This document shows positions 23,692 to 31,801 of a DNA stretch of 34,636 nucleotides, piece after piece. Positions within the stretch are counted from its first letter, which is position 1. Each line of letters starts with the position of its first letter. Source of the DNA: Turicibacter sp. (lineage in GTDB: Bacteria; Bacillota_I; Bacilli_A; MOL361; Turicibacteraceae); assembly GCA_009780245.1 (NCBI GenBank), contig WRAJ01000024.1:1-34636 (forward strand), read 5' to 3'. A program made the translations under genes and the position numbers. The notes beneath the pieces were generated by a model. The model saw nothing but the letters and a program-made list of their open reading frames with translations, searched no databases and was not told the origin of the DNA.

Positions 23692-24258
23692 CTAATCTGA
23701 GCTGCGAATTGTAATTAAAATGATGTGCTCAACTTGTGCAAAATCCGCAATGTGTTCGCCGAAGCCTTGGAAATTAGGGTTGTGCACCACAAGCATTGAT
23801 CCGGAGGTATCGAATTGGTAAGACATGAAAACTTGTTCGCCAGAAACCTGTGAAATGCGTTCGTGCCTCGGTCCGATGCTCCACGATGGGAAATCCTCTA
23901 GTTCCAATGAGAACATTTCAAAGATCGACCATCCCGGTGCTGTCATTCCCAAGCTCACACGCGCGTTATCGTCGATAGTTGAGTAAAAAGCAACCATGCC
24001 TGTTCGATCGGAAATCCAAATTGATCCCCACTCTTCACTTGCTATCAAATCACCAAAAGAATAATGGTACAAGTGCAATTGATAGCTCCCACGCCCCATC
24101 TCAAACAGATGCGTCGTACGCCTACCCTGATTGATCAACAAGTGCTCACGTTCAGTCAACGGGCGATGCCGCACATCCGGCACCATGAAAAACCAAATCG
24201 AAAACGCAACAATGGCAACCCCTGTGACAACCATCAATATCTTGTTTCTCTTATTCAT
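23692..24258 (-). CDS. Membrane-anchored hypothetical protein
   Basis: I do not recognise a family. The 188-residue product begins with KR residues and one hydrophobic segment (ILMVVTGVAIVAFSIWFFMV, about residues 8-27) without a clear cleavage site or lipobox, so it is probably an N-terminally anchored extracellular domain. The rest is beta-rich with many aromatic residues (YQLHLYHYSFGD, WGSIWISDRTGMVAFYS). GAGGAGG precedes the ATG and an extended -10 promoter lies at 24319-24327. It is monocistronic. Confidence 0.7.
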   Translation of the reverse strand: MNKRNKILMVVTGVAIVAFSIWFFMVPDVRHRPLTEREHLLINQGRRTTHLFEMGRGSYQLHLYHYSFGDLIASEEWGSIWISDRTGMVAFYSTIDDNARVSLGMTAPGWSIFEMFSLELEDFPSWSIGPRHERISQVSGEQVFMSYQFDTSGSMLVVHNPNFQGFGEHIADFAQVEHIILITIRSSD

Positions 24259-24318
24259 CTTAGTCCTCCTCTTATCGAACGCCCCCTCTGTTTTTAAAAT
24301 ATTTTATTAATTAAGAGC

Positions 24319-24327
24319 ATTATATCA
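24319..24327 (-). promoter_or_regulatory. Extended -10 promoter of the membrane-anchored hypothetical gene
   Basis: On the minus strand TGaTATAAT is a full extended -10 (hexamer 24319-24324), about 60 bp before the ATG at 24258. Confidence 0.55.
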
Positions 24328-24365
24328 TAAGATTGTTAGAAAGTAATTAATATTTCTTCGTAGAT

Positions 24366-24394
24366 ATAAAAAGACAACTTCTAACAAGCTGTCT
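24366..24394 (-). terminator. Terminator after the tautomerase gene
   Basis: On the minus strand AGACAGCTT pairs with AAGTTGTCT (one G-U) around GTTAG, followed by TTTTATA. Confidence 0.75.
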
Positions 24395-24398
24395 CATG

Positions 24399-24584
24399 TT
24401 AACACTCACTCGCCAACACACCCGCGGTTGCAAAGTGGTCTCTTGGCATGTCCTCGATGATAATCATCACTTTTTCGGCAGGTGCATTTGTCGTTTCAAC
24501 AATCGCTTCCGTCACCTTCTCCACCATCGCTTTCTTTTGTTCGTGTGTCCGACCTTCTAATAATTGTACCGTTACAATTGGCAT
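24399..24584 (-). CDS. 4-oxalocrotonate tautomerase family protein
   Basis: The 61-residue protein begins MPIVTVQLLEGRTHEQKKA; after Met removal Pro1 would be the catalytic base, as in 4-oxalocrotonate tautomerases and the Bacillus YwhB-type proteins. The end IIIEDMPRDHFATAGVLASE also fits. The ATG at 24584 has AGGAG nine bases upstream; the open frame continues further upstream but without motif support. The physiological substrate is unknown. Confidence 0.9.
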   Translation of the reverse strand: MPIVTVQLLEGRTHEQKKAMVEKVTEAIVETTNAPAEKVMIIIEDMPRDHFATAGVLASEC

Positions 24585-24785
24585 ATGCATCCGCTCCTTT
24601 ATGATCATAAAACCTACCTTCAAGTTTAGCACAAAAATACCAAATTGAAAACAGGTTTTTAAACGATTCATCACGCTACTGCCCGTATTTAATATAAGCC
24701 CCTTGCCTAGCAATCTTAAACCGCTCACCCGAGATGCCGGTTAAATCAATGAACGCCTCTTCGTAGAATACAACGCTCACAATCT

Positions 24786-24814
24786 TTGAAATTCACAGTG
24801 ATTTCGAGTATAAT
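24786..24814 (+). promoter_or_regulatory. Promoter of the DUF218 gene
   Basis: TTGAAA (24786-24791) and TATAAT (24809-24814) are exactly 17 bp apart, 28 bp before the ATG. Confidence 0.8.
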
Positions 24815-24842
24815 GGGAAGAGTACAGATTGGTGGTTAAAAC

Positions 24843-25562
24843 ATGATAAAGAAACTGACTTTAATTCTTGGGGTTATTCTTCTTCTCCTTAGCCTAGACA
24901 TTCTCTTTTTCCACAACTTTGGCATTGTCTTTCTAGCCTATTTCCTAGCTGGCGCGCTTTTGATTGTCTATAGCCGATTTTTTGATAAGGTAGCCAAGTT
25001 TGTCCATGTTGCGATCGGTGTCAGTTACGCCATACCGATTGCTATGATGGCCTTTTTAGCCATTTATGGAAGTTCTCATACGACCGATTTTACCGAGGAC
25101 GTCGTGTTTGTCCTTGGTGCTGGTTTGCGAAACGATGACATATTGCCCACATTGGAGGCGCGGTTAGACCAGGCGCTCTTGTATTTTGAGCGCAATCCGA
25201 ATGCGGTGTTTATCGTTTGTGGCGGGTATGGGGAAGGGCAAAGTATTAGTGAGGCCCGGGCAATGGCGGATTTTCTCATCGCTGGTGGGATTCCTGAGGA
25301 GCAACTTCTTCTAGAGGATTTATCGACGAACACGTATGAAAATTTTGCTTTTGCAGTTGAGATTTTGGCGGATTATTTTCCGGATGGCTTTGAGTCGGTG
25401 GTTATCACAAATCATTTTCATATTTATCGTTCGGGATTTTTGGCACAAAATCTTGGCCTTGAACCCACTCATTTTGGAGCTCCGACGCCATTTAATACGT
25501 GGCACCGTAATTATATGAGGGAATTTATGGCGCTATTTAACACGTGGCTGTTCCAGAGCTAA
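24843..25562 (+). CDS. YdcF/SanA-like DUF218 membrane protein
   Basis: The 239-residue protein has two to three N-terminal membrane segments in its first 75 residues and then a DUF218 domain: DVVFVLGAGLRNDDILPTLEAR, FIVCGGYGEGQSISEARAMADFL, LLLEDLSTNTYENF and ITNHFHIYRS. Family members such as SanA and YdcF are linked to envelope integrity, but the biochemical activity is poorly defined. GGTGG precedes the ATG. It is a single-gene unit with its own promoter and terminator. Confidence 0.87.
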   Translation: MIKKLTLILGVILLLLSLDILFFHNFGIVFLAYFLAGALLIVYSRFFDKVAKFVHVAIGVSYAIPIAMMAFLAIYGSSHTTDFTEDVVFVLGAGLRNDDILPTLEARLDQALLYFERNPNAVFIVCGGYGEGQSISEARAMADFLIAGGIPEEQLLLEDLSTNTYENFAFAVEILADYFPDGFESVVITNHFHIYRSGFLAQNLGLEPTHFGAPTPFNTWHRNYMREFMALFNTWLFQS

Positions 25563-25567
25563 ATTAT

Positions 25568-25607
25568 GAAAAACGTTATCCTGTTGATTAGGGTGGCGTT
25601 TTTCTTT
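25568..25607 (+). terminator. Terminator after the DUF218 gene
   Basis: GAAAAACG (25568-25575) pairs with CGTTTTTC (25597-25604), with an inner ATCCT/AGGGT stem. The next promoter is embedded in its 3' half. Confidence 0.65.
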
Positions 25608-25612
25608 ATAAT
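25584..25612 (+). promoter_or_regulatory. Promoter of the CofE-like gene
   Basis: TTGATT (25584-25589) and TATAAT (25607-25612) are 17 bp apart. The -35 lies in the loop of the preceding terminator. Confidence 0.75.
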
Positions 25613-25651
25613 GGATGAGTAATACAACTTTTGAAAAAGAGGTGTTGGGAT

Positions 25652-26842
25652 ATGCAAAGAAATGTAGGAACGATAACACGAGGGCTCAGGTGTCCGATTA
25701 TTCGCCAAGGAGATGACTTAGCAGCGATTATTGTGGACAGTGTGCTAGCGGCATCGCAAAGTGAAAATTTTGATTTACGAGACAAGGATATCGTCGGCAT
25801 TACGGAGTCGATCGTCGCGCGTGCGCAAGGAAATTACGCAAATATCGATGCCATTGCGGCGGATGTTCGGTCGCAACTAGGTGGGGAAACGATCGGTGTG
25901 ATCTTCCCAATCCTATCAAGAAATCGTTTCTCAACCACCTTGAAAGGGATTGCCCGCTCCGCTAAAAAGGTCGTGCTCATGTTGAGTTACCCAAGCGATG
26001 AAGTCGGAAACCGTCTGCTCGACTTCGATCAAATTGATGCAGCGGGAATCAATCCGTATCAGGATACATTAAGTTTAGACCAGTATCGCGATTTATTCGG
26101 AGAGAATAAACACGAGTTCACCGGTGTGGATTACGTCGACTTTTATAAAGGAATCATTGAGGCTGAGGGTTGCGAGGCGGAGATTGTGTTTGATAATCAC
26201 CCACAGACGATCCTGAAGTATACGAAGAATGTGCTAACGTGTGATATTCATTCTTACCAGCGCACGCTTCGGATTTTGAAGGAGAACGGTGCCGAGCGAG
26301 CGATTGGTTTGGCGGACGTCTTGGCGAAGTCGGTTGACGGAAGTGGTTATAATGAGCGATTCGGTTTGCTTGGTTCTAATAAATCCGATGAGGATACGGT
26401 GAAGTTGTTCCCACACGATTGCCAAGATTTTGTTGAGGGAGTCCAAGCGAAGTTGCTTGAGGTGACGGGTAAGCGCATTGAGGTGATGGTCTACGGGGAC
26501 GGTGCGTTTAAGGATCCGCAAGGGCATATTTGGGAGCTGGCGGACCCGGTTGTATCGCCTGCGTTTACGAGTGGCTTGGTGGGGACGCCGAACGAGGTGA
26601 AGCTGAAGTATTTAGCTGATAATGATTTTAAGGATTTGAGCGGCGAGGCGTTGCAGGCAGCGATTAAGGAGCGCATTACGAATAAGGATGCGGATTTAGT
26701 TGGCGATATGGCTGCGCAAGGAACGACACCGCGTCAGTTAACGGATTTGATTGGTTCGTTGTGTGATTTGACGAGCGGCTCAGGCGATAAGGGAACGCCG
26801 ATTGTTTATATTCAAGGGTATTTTGATAATTATACGGAATAG
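25652..26842 (+). CDS. Coenzyme F420-0:L-glutamate ligase-like (CofE-like) protein
   Basis: The 396-residue protein shows CofE-type motifs: an N-terminal RCPIIRQGDDLAAIIVDSV segment, DKDIVGITESIVARAQGNY, and a YGDGAFKDPQGHIWELADP stretch. CofE adds glutamate to F420-0, but nothing else for F420 biosynthesis is present here, and most Lactobacillales are thought not to make F420. Homologues of this longer form occur in Firmicutes and are often annotated only by similarity, so the substrate may be a different gamma-glutamyl acceptor. The ATG at 25652 with GAGGTG upstream is preferred over a TTG at 25631. It is monocistronic. Confidence 0.75.
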   Translation: MQRNVGTITRGLRCPIIRQGDDLAAIIVDSVLAASQSENFDLRDKDIVGITESIVARAQGNYANIDAIAADVRSQLGGETIGVIFPILSRNRFSTTLKGIARSAKKVVLMLSYPSDEVGNRLLDFDQIDAAGINPYQDTLSLDQYRDLFGENKHEFTGVDYVDFYKGIIEAEGCEAEIVFDNHPQTILKYTKNVLTCDIHSYQRTLRILKENGAERAIGLADVLAKSVDGSGYNERFGLLGSNKSDEDTVKLFPHDCQDFVEGVQAKLLEVTGKRIEVMVYGDGAFKDPQGHIWELADPVVSPAFTSGLVGTPNEVKLKYLADNDFKDLSGEALQAAIKERITNKDADLVGDMAAQGTTPRQLTDLIGSLCDLTSGSGDKGTPIVYIQGYFDNYTE

Positions 26843-26849
26843 ACGGGGG

Positions 26850-26877
26850 AAGCCGCCTTTTGCTGGGCGGTTTTTTT
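26850..26877 (+). terminator. Terminator after the CofE-like gene
   Basis: AAGCCGCC and GGGCGGTT form a GC-rich stem around TTTTGCT, followed by T7. Confidence 0.85.
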
Positions 26878-26895
26878 GTTTATCGATGATGAGAT

Positions 26896-27015
26896 TTCCC
26901 TAGATTGCCTTGTATAGCGCGCTTGTAGGGAAAGATTTCCCTATACACCCCTGTATTTCGATGGTAGTAGGGAAAAATTTCCCTACATTAGGCTGTATAG
27001 CGAGCATCTAGGGAA
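26896..27015. repeat. Three-unit 41/42-bp TTCCCTA/TAGGGAA hairpin array
   Basis: TTCCCTA begins at 26896, 26937 and 26979; TAGGGAA ends at 26932, 26974 and 27015. Units are therefore 37, 38 and 37 bp long at 41- and 42-bp steps. The centres are CCTTGTATAGCGCGC, CCTGTATTTCGATGG and GCTGTATAGCGAGC. The array lies between the terminators of two convergent genes, so no promoter role is likely at this locus. The gene-free stretch 26843-27140 holds only this array and two terminators. Confidence 0.88.
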
Positions 27016-27072
27016 TTTTGATGGAGGCTGCGCTTATTAGGTGGCGGCATTTATGATAAAAGAAGGGCATAG

Positions 27073-27115
27073 AAAAAACAGTTTTGCTTAGCACTGTGAT
27101 GCAAAACTGTTTTTT
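27073..27115. terminator. Bidirectional terminator, purL side
   Basis: AAAAAACAGTTTTGC (27073-27087) pairs perfectly over 15 bp with GCAAAACTGTTTTTT (27101-27115). It ends the purL transcript and also works on the plus strand. Confidence 0.92.
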
Positions 27116-27140
27116 AAACTATTAGCGTAGCGGTAAAGTG

Positions 27141-30100
27141 CTACTTGGTAAAGTACGCCACACCGCTGATAAAGATTTTCTGGTCGTAATTGCCTTCGAC
27201 GTTTTTGAAGAGGTCTTTGCCTGAACGTTCTGTGTGTCCCATTTTACCGAGGATTTTTCCGTCTGGTGAGATTAATCCTTCGATTGCCATGGCTGAGCCA
27301 TTCGGGTTGTGGATTTCATCCATGGTTGGATGACCATCAACATCGACGTACTGGAACGCGACTAGCCCTTCTGAGATTAATTGCTTAATCTTCGCATCGG
27401 ATGCTGTGAAACGACCTTCCCCGTGAGAGAGAGCAACGTTGTGGATGTCACCAGCGTTAATCCCGGTGAACCACGGTGAATGTGCACCTGTGTATCTAGT
27501 GCGGACGATTTTTGATTGGTGGCGACTGATATTATTGTGCGCCAACGTTGGTGAGTCAGGGGTTACTGTGAAGTCTTGGTACGGTAGTAAGCCTGATTTC
27601 ACTAAGGCTTGGAAGCCGTTGCAGATCCCGATGATTAAGCCGTCGCGTGCTAGTAAGTCTTCGATGCTGGCACGAACTTTCGCGTTGTTCAGCACGGCTG
27701 TGATAAATTTCGCTGAGCCGTCTGGCTCATCACCGGCGCTGAAGCCACCCGGTAAGAATAGGATTTGCGAGTTTTTAATTTCAGCGGATAGCTGGTCGAT
27801 TGAAGCCGTGATATCAGCCGACGTCAGATTTCTAAAGACGTTGATGTGCGTATCGGCACCTGCCAACTGGAACGCTGCTGCACTGTCATACTCGGAATTT
27901 GTTCCCGGGAAAGCTGAGACTAGCACACGAGGCTTCACAGAAAGACCCGATGGTTTGATGTTGATGCGGTCGTAAGTGATTGGTTCGACCAACGAGCGAT
28001 CTGGATTAACTGCTTTCGGATAGATGGCGCTGAATGTGCCTTCCCACGCCGCAATGGCTTCTTCGATTGCAATCGTCGTTTCGTTGATCACGATGTTTGC
28101 CTCATCCGTTGTCTTTCCGAGCAGCACCGCCGAATCTAGGTCTAACGCCTCAGTTGATTCAACGATGATTGACCCGATCAATTTATCGAATAGCGCGTCA
28201 GTTATGGTTGTATCAACCCCAATCTTGTTTCCAAAGGTCATTTTTGCTAAGCCTTCTGCGATGCCGCCGTGTTTGACGACAAAGGCAGAAGTGATTATTT
28301 CCTGGGAAATTTTTCTATGGATGAAATCGAAGTTTGCCTTCAATTCATTGAAGTTCGGCATCATGTCTGCCAGTTGGTTATGCTTAATTAAATAAATATA
28401 ATGACCTGCTTTTTTGAATTCCGATGAGATGATATTACCGGCTTTCTCGGTTTGAACCGCAAATGAGATGAGCGTTGGCGGAACGTGTAGGTCCTCGTAG
28501 GTACCGCTCATGCTATCCTTACCGCCGATCGCCGGGAGTCCAAAGCCTTTTTGAACGTGAACCGCGCCGAGTAACGCTGCGAATGGCTGTCCCCATAATT
28601 TCGGATCAAGCCCTAATTTACGGAAATATTCTTGGAACGAGAAGCGAATGCCTTGCCATTTCCCACCGAGGGCCACGACTTTTGCAATCGATTCAATGAC
28701 CGCGTAAGCAGCGCCGTGGAACGGTGATTTCTCGGTGATTTCAGCGTTGTACCCGTAAGTCAAAATACTTGCTAAATCCGTCACACCATTCAAAACCGGG
28801 ATTTTATGCACCGATCCCTCTGTCTCGGTCAACTGATACTTCCCGCCATAAGGCATCAACACCGTGCCCGCACCGACGTTCGAGTCAAACATTTCCACCA
28901 TGCCTTGCTGTGAAGCGACGTTGTGCTGAGCAAGGTTGTTCAAAAACTGCGTCTTGAGATCAGCGCCTGCCACGTCACTTGTGAACACATCTGTGGCAAC
29001 GGTCGTCGAAACTTCAATGTTCATATTGCCCTGAACGCCGTTTGTATCAATAAATTCCCTTGCTAAACTGACGATATTCACGCCGTTGTGATGCATCGTC
29101 AGGCGATGATCATCCGTTACTTGTGCGACAACCACCGCCTCCAAGTTTTCTGCGCGTGACAGGGAGATGAACGTCTCCACATCCCCAGGTGCGACAACCA
29201 CTGCCATTCGTTCCTGGGATTCAGAAATCGCAATTTCCGTTCCGCTTAGTCCGGCGTATTTTAGCGGGACTTTGTTGAGGTCGATATTAAGCCCATCGGC
29301 CAGCTCGCCAATGGCTACGGCCACCCCGCCCGCACCGAAATCGTTACATTTTTTGATTAACGTTGTTACCGCATCGTTTCTAAAAAGTCGCTGAATTTTA
29401 CGTTCGACCGGCGCATTTCCTTTCTGTACTTCCGCCGAAGCCGTCTGAATCGATGCCACGTCGTGCGATTTTGATGATCCGGTCGCACCACCAACACCGT
29501 CACGCCCGGTTGCGCCGCCTAAGAGGATAATCGCATCGCCCGGTGCCGGTTTTTTACGGATGACATTTTTAGCCGGGGCTGCTGCGACCACCGCGCCGAC
29601 TTCCATGTGCTTCGCTTTGTAGCCTGGGTGGTAAATCTCACGGACGAACGTAGTTGCGAGCCCGATTTGGTTTCCGTAAGAAGAATTCCCGTGCGCTGAG
29701 ACTTTCGAAATCGTCACCTGTGGTAATTTGCCTGCCATCGTGTCTGCGATTTTTTCGGTAATATCCGCGCCACCTGAAATGCGCATCGCTTGGTACACGT
29801 AAGAACGGCCCGATAGCGGGTCACGAATCGCACCACCAATACACGTTGAAGCACCACCAAACGGTTCAATTTCCGTCGGGTGATTATGCGTTTCATTTTT
29901 AAACATGAGCAAATAAGGCTCAATCTTACCGTCAACTTCAACGTCAATATACACGCTACATGCGTTGATCTCATCTGACACTTCCATATCATCAAGCGTC
30001 CCCAATTTGCGTTGTTCACGCCCAGCGATTGTCGCCATGTCCATTAACGTCATCGGTTTCACGCCAATGCGATCGCCATGCGCAAATTCACGCATCGCTA

Positions 30101-30854
30101 AATACTCATCAAAAGCGGCTTGCATCGCAGCTTGGAAATTCCCTTCTTCGAATGTCACATCGTTTAAGATGGTTTCGAAAGTTGTATGGCGGCAATGATC
30201 TGACCAGTACGTGTCTAAAACTTTGATCTCAGTTTCAAACGGCTCGCGCTGCTCTTCCTCGCGGAAATATTTCTGAATATGTGCTAAGTCGGCCAGCGTC
30301 ATCGCCATTCCGTGCTCATTCAAAAACGCCTCAAGCCCAGCTTCGTCTAGGGCATTAAACCCTTCATAAACAGGCACTGCTGCCGGTGTTCCAAGCTCCG
30401 GCAACGTAAGTGGCGCATTTAAATCCAACTCCTGTGCTTCAATGGGGTTAATAACAAACTTCTTAACTTTTTCAAGGTCGCCATCACGAGCACCATCTAA
30501 AATAATCACCTTTCCAGACTTAACCACAGCCTCCTCATTCCCCGTCAATAAAAGCAAAGACTGCTGCGCCCAATCCGCACGCTGGTCGTATTGCCCTGGC
30601 AAAAATTCCGTCGCAAAGAAAACCAACCCACTCACGTCCAATGCATCAAACACATCATCCGCCACAACCTCAGACAAAACATTTTCCTTCGCAACCCTAA
30701 CATCATCACGCGTCACATTGAACAAATCATAGACGTTCACAATGCGAACATCCGTCAGGCTTAAACCTAACGATCCATTCAAATCAGATAATAAACTCCT
30801 CGCTTCCGTCTTAAACGCTTCTTTCTTTTCTACAAATACACGGTATTTATTCAT
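27141..30854 (-). CDS. purL: Phosphoribosylformylglycinamidine synthase, single-chain form
   Basis: This enzyme converts FGAR, glutamine and ATP to FGAM in purine synthesis. The 1,237-residue form fuses the PurS-, PurL- and PurQ-like parts. The synthetase part carries TYWSDHCRHTTFET, FKNETHNHPTEIEPFGGAST and GGATGRDGVGGATGSS. The C-terminal glutaminase is intact: Cys1078 in GICNGFQ, and His1207/Glu1209 in KMGHTER. The ATG at 30854 has GGAGG seven bases away; the reading frame open to 30905 runs back to the upstream gene's stop. No other pur genes adjoin it. It follows the receiver protein gene by 50 bp on the same strand and has no clear promoter or PurBox of its own in that gap, so it may depend on read-through or on a promoter inside that gene. 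Confidence 0.96.
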   Translation of the reverse strand: MNKYRVFVEKKEAFKTEARSLLSDLNGSLGLSLTDVRIVNVYDLFNVTRDDVRVAKENVLSEVVADDVFDALDVSGLVFFATEFLPGQYDQRADWAQQSLLLLTGNEEAVVKSGKVIILDGARDGDLEKVKKFVINPIEAQELDLNAPLTLPELGTPAAVPVYEGFNALDEAGLEAFLNEHGMAMTLADLAHIQKYFREEEQREPFETEIKVLDTYWSDHCRHTTFETILNDVTFEEGNFQAAMQAAFDEYLAMREFAHGDRIGVKPMTLMDMATIAGREQRKLGTLDDMEVSDEINACSVYIDVEVDGKIEPYLLMFKNETHNHPTEIEPFGGASTCIGGAIRDPLSGRSYVYQAMRISGGADITEKIADTMAGKLPQVTISKVSAHGNSSYGNQIGLATTFVREIYHPGYKAKHMEVGAVVAAAPAKNVIRKKPAPGDAIILLGGATGRDGVGGATGSSKSHDVASIQTASAEVQKGNAPVERKIQRLFRNDAVTTLIKKCNDFGAGGVAVAIGELADGLNIDLNKVPLKYAGLSGTEIAISESQERMAVVVAPGDVETFISLSRAENLEAVVVAQVTDDHRLTMHHNGVNIVSLAREFIDTNGVQGNMNIEVSTTVATDVFTSDVAGADLKTQFLNNLAQHNVASQQGMVEMFDSNVGAGTVLMPYGGKYQLTETEGSVHKIPVLNGVTDLASILTYGYNAEITEKSPFHGAAYAVIESIAKVVALGGKWQGIRFSFQEYFRKLGLDPKLWGQPFAALLGAVHVQKGFGLPAIGGKDSMSGTYEDLHVPPTLISFAVQTEKAGNIISSEFKKAGHYIYLIKHNQLADMMPNFNELKANFDFIHRKISQEIITSAFVVKHGGIAEGLAKMTFGNKIGVDTTITDALFDKLIGSIIVESTEALDLDSAVLLGKTTDEANIVINETTIAIEEAIAAWEGTFSAIYPKAVNPDRSLVEPITYDRINIKPSGLSVKPRVLVSAFPGTNSEYDSAAAFQLAGADTHINVFRNLTSADITASIDQLSAEIKNSQILFLPGGFSAGDEPDGSAKFITAVLNNAKVRASIEDLLARDGLIIGICNGFQALVKSGLLPYQDFTVTPDSPTLAHNNISRHQSKIVRTRYTGAHSPWFTGINAGDIHNVALSHGEGRFTASDAKIKQLISEGLVAFQYVDVDGHPTMDEIHNPNGSAMAIEGLISPDGKILGKMGHTERSGKDLFKNVEGNYDQKIFISGVAYFTK

Positions 30855-30904
30855 TATAATCCTCCATTGTTTTGGTGATATATTCTCTTTAAGAAGACTG
30901 GACA

Positions 30905-31801
30905 TTAACTGACTTTTGTATTTGATACATAAGATGTAACACGTCCTGGTTCTTTGATTATCTTTAAAGCAATTTCTTTTAATTTTACTAATTCTCTGCG
31001 CTTCTTATCTAACTGATTTTCGTGAAGTTTTACTCTATTATTTAGCTCTGACTGTAGGAAAAAGCCAGCTTGAGAATCATATTTTTCTTTTGCGTGAGCT
31101 AATAAATTTCTTTCTTCGATAGAATTATCCCAATCGGCAAAAATATCATCAAAAACCCTCTTAAGATTTTTGTTTTTGTAAAGAGAAGATTGTTGTTTAA
31201 AATTACTTTTAAACCTATTAAACAAGACTTTATAATCAATACGTTCTTCACTTTTAATTCGAAGTTTGTCTCTTAATTCGTACTCTAACTCAGCATGTTC
31301 ATACATGTACATTCCTCGAATAGCATTCAACTCGTCCCACCGACTTAGGCAAGTATCAATAGCATTTGAAAATTCATTTTCAATTTGAACCAAAGATGCA
31401 TCTAGGGATATAAATGCGAAGTTAGAAAATAGATTGGTGTTGATTTTCTCTTCATTCAATTTCTCAATCAAACCAGCTGTTATAGTTTCTTTGGTGTTAT
31501 TCGAATATAGAATGAAAAATTCTTTAAAACTTTTATTCTTTCTAACTTCTAGTAGATAATCAAGACCTGTCTCAGGCTCTCCTTTTTCATTCTCACCTAA
31601 ATTATAATCAGATACAAAAAAGTCAATTCTTGTTTCAGGGTTTAAAATAAGTTCTTGAGCAATCTGAAGTGTGGGTGCTGTAATAATATTAGGTACATAT
31701 CCTTTTTCTTTAATTTTTTCTTCAACATGCTCGACACGTTCTTCGTGATCCACATCATTAATATTGTCTTCTAACCATACAATCTCTACATTTTTTCTCA
31801 T
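30905..31801 (-). CDS. Receiver-domain protein with candidate HEPN RNase domain
   Basis: The 298-residue protein starts with a response-regulator receiver: acidic pair E11-D12 (VWLEDN), phospho-acceptor D65 (FFVSDYNLG) and S100 (LYSNN). The conserved Lys near residue 134 seems absent (FISLDAS). The C-terminal half is helical, has no DNA-binding motif, and contains ERNLLAHA with R231-N232...H236. This matches the R-x4-H form of the HEPN ribonuclease motif, with the usual polar residue after Arg. I infer a phospho-controlled RNase or toxin effector. Its ATG overlaps the stop of the kinase gene (ATGA), so the two are coupled. It is AT-rich like the two upstream genes. Confidence 0.7.
   Translation of the reverse strand: MRKNVEIVWLEDNINDVDHEERVEHVEEKIKEKGYVPNIITAPTLQIAQELILNPETRIDFFVSDYNLGENEKGEPETGLDYLLEVRKNKSFKEFFILYSNNTKETITAGLIEKLNEEKINTNLFSNFAFISLDASLVQIENEFSNAIDTCLSRWDELNAIRGMYMYEHAELEYELRDKLRIKSEERIDYKVLFNRFKSNFKQQSSLYKNKNLKRVFDDIFADWDNSIEERNLLAHAKEKYDSQAGFFLQSELNNRVKLHENQLDKKRRELVKLKEIALKIIKEPGRVTSYVSNTKVS

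Noticed and set aside
24676..24780. 34-codon reading frame on the minus strand with a protein-like composition
   Set aside because: GTG start without a ribosome binding site, overlapping the region before the tautomerase gene; it could be a gene remnant, but I cannot name it.
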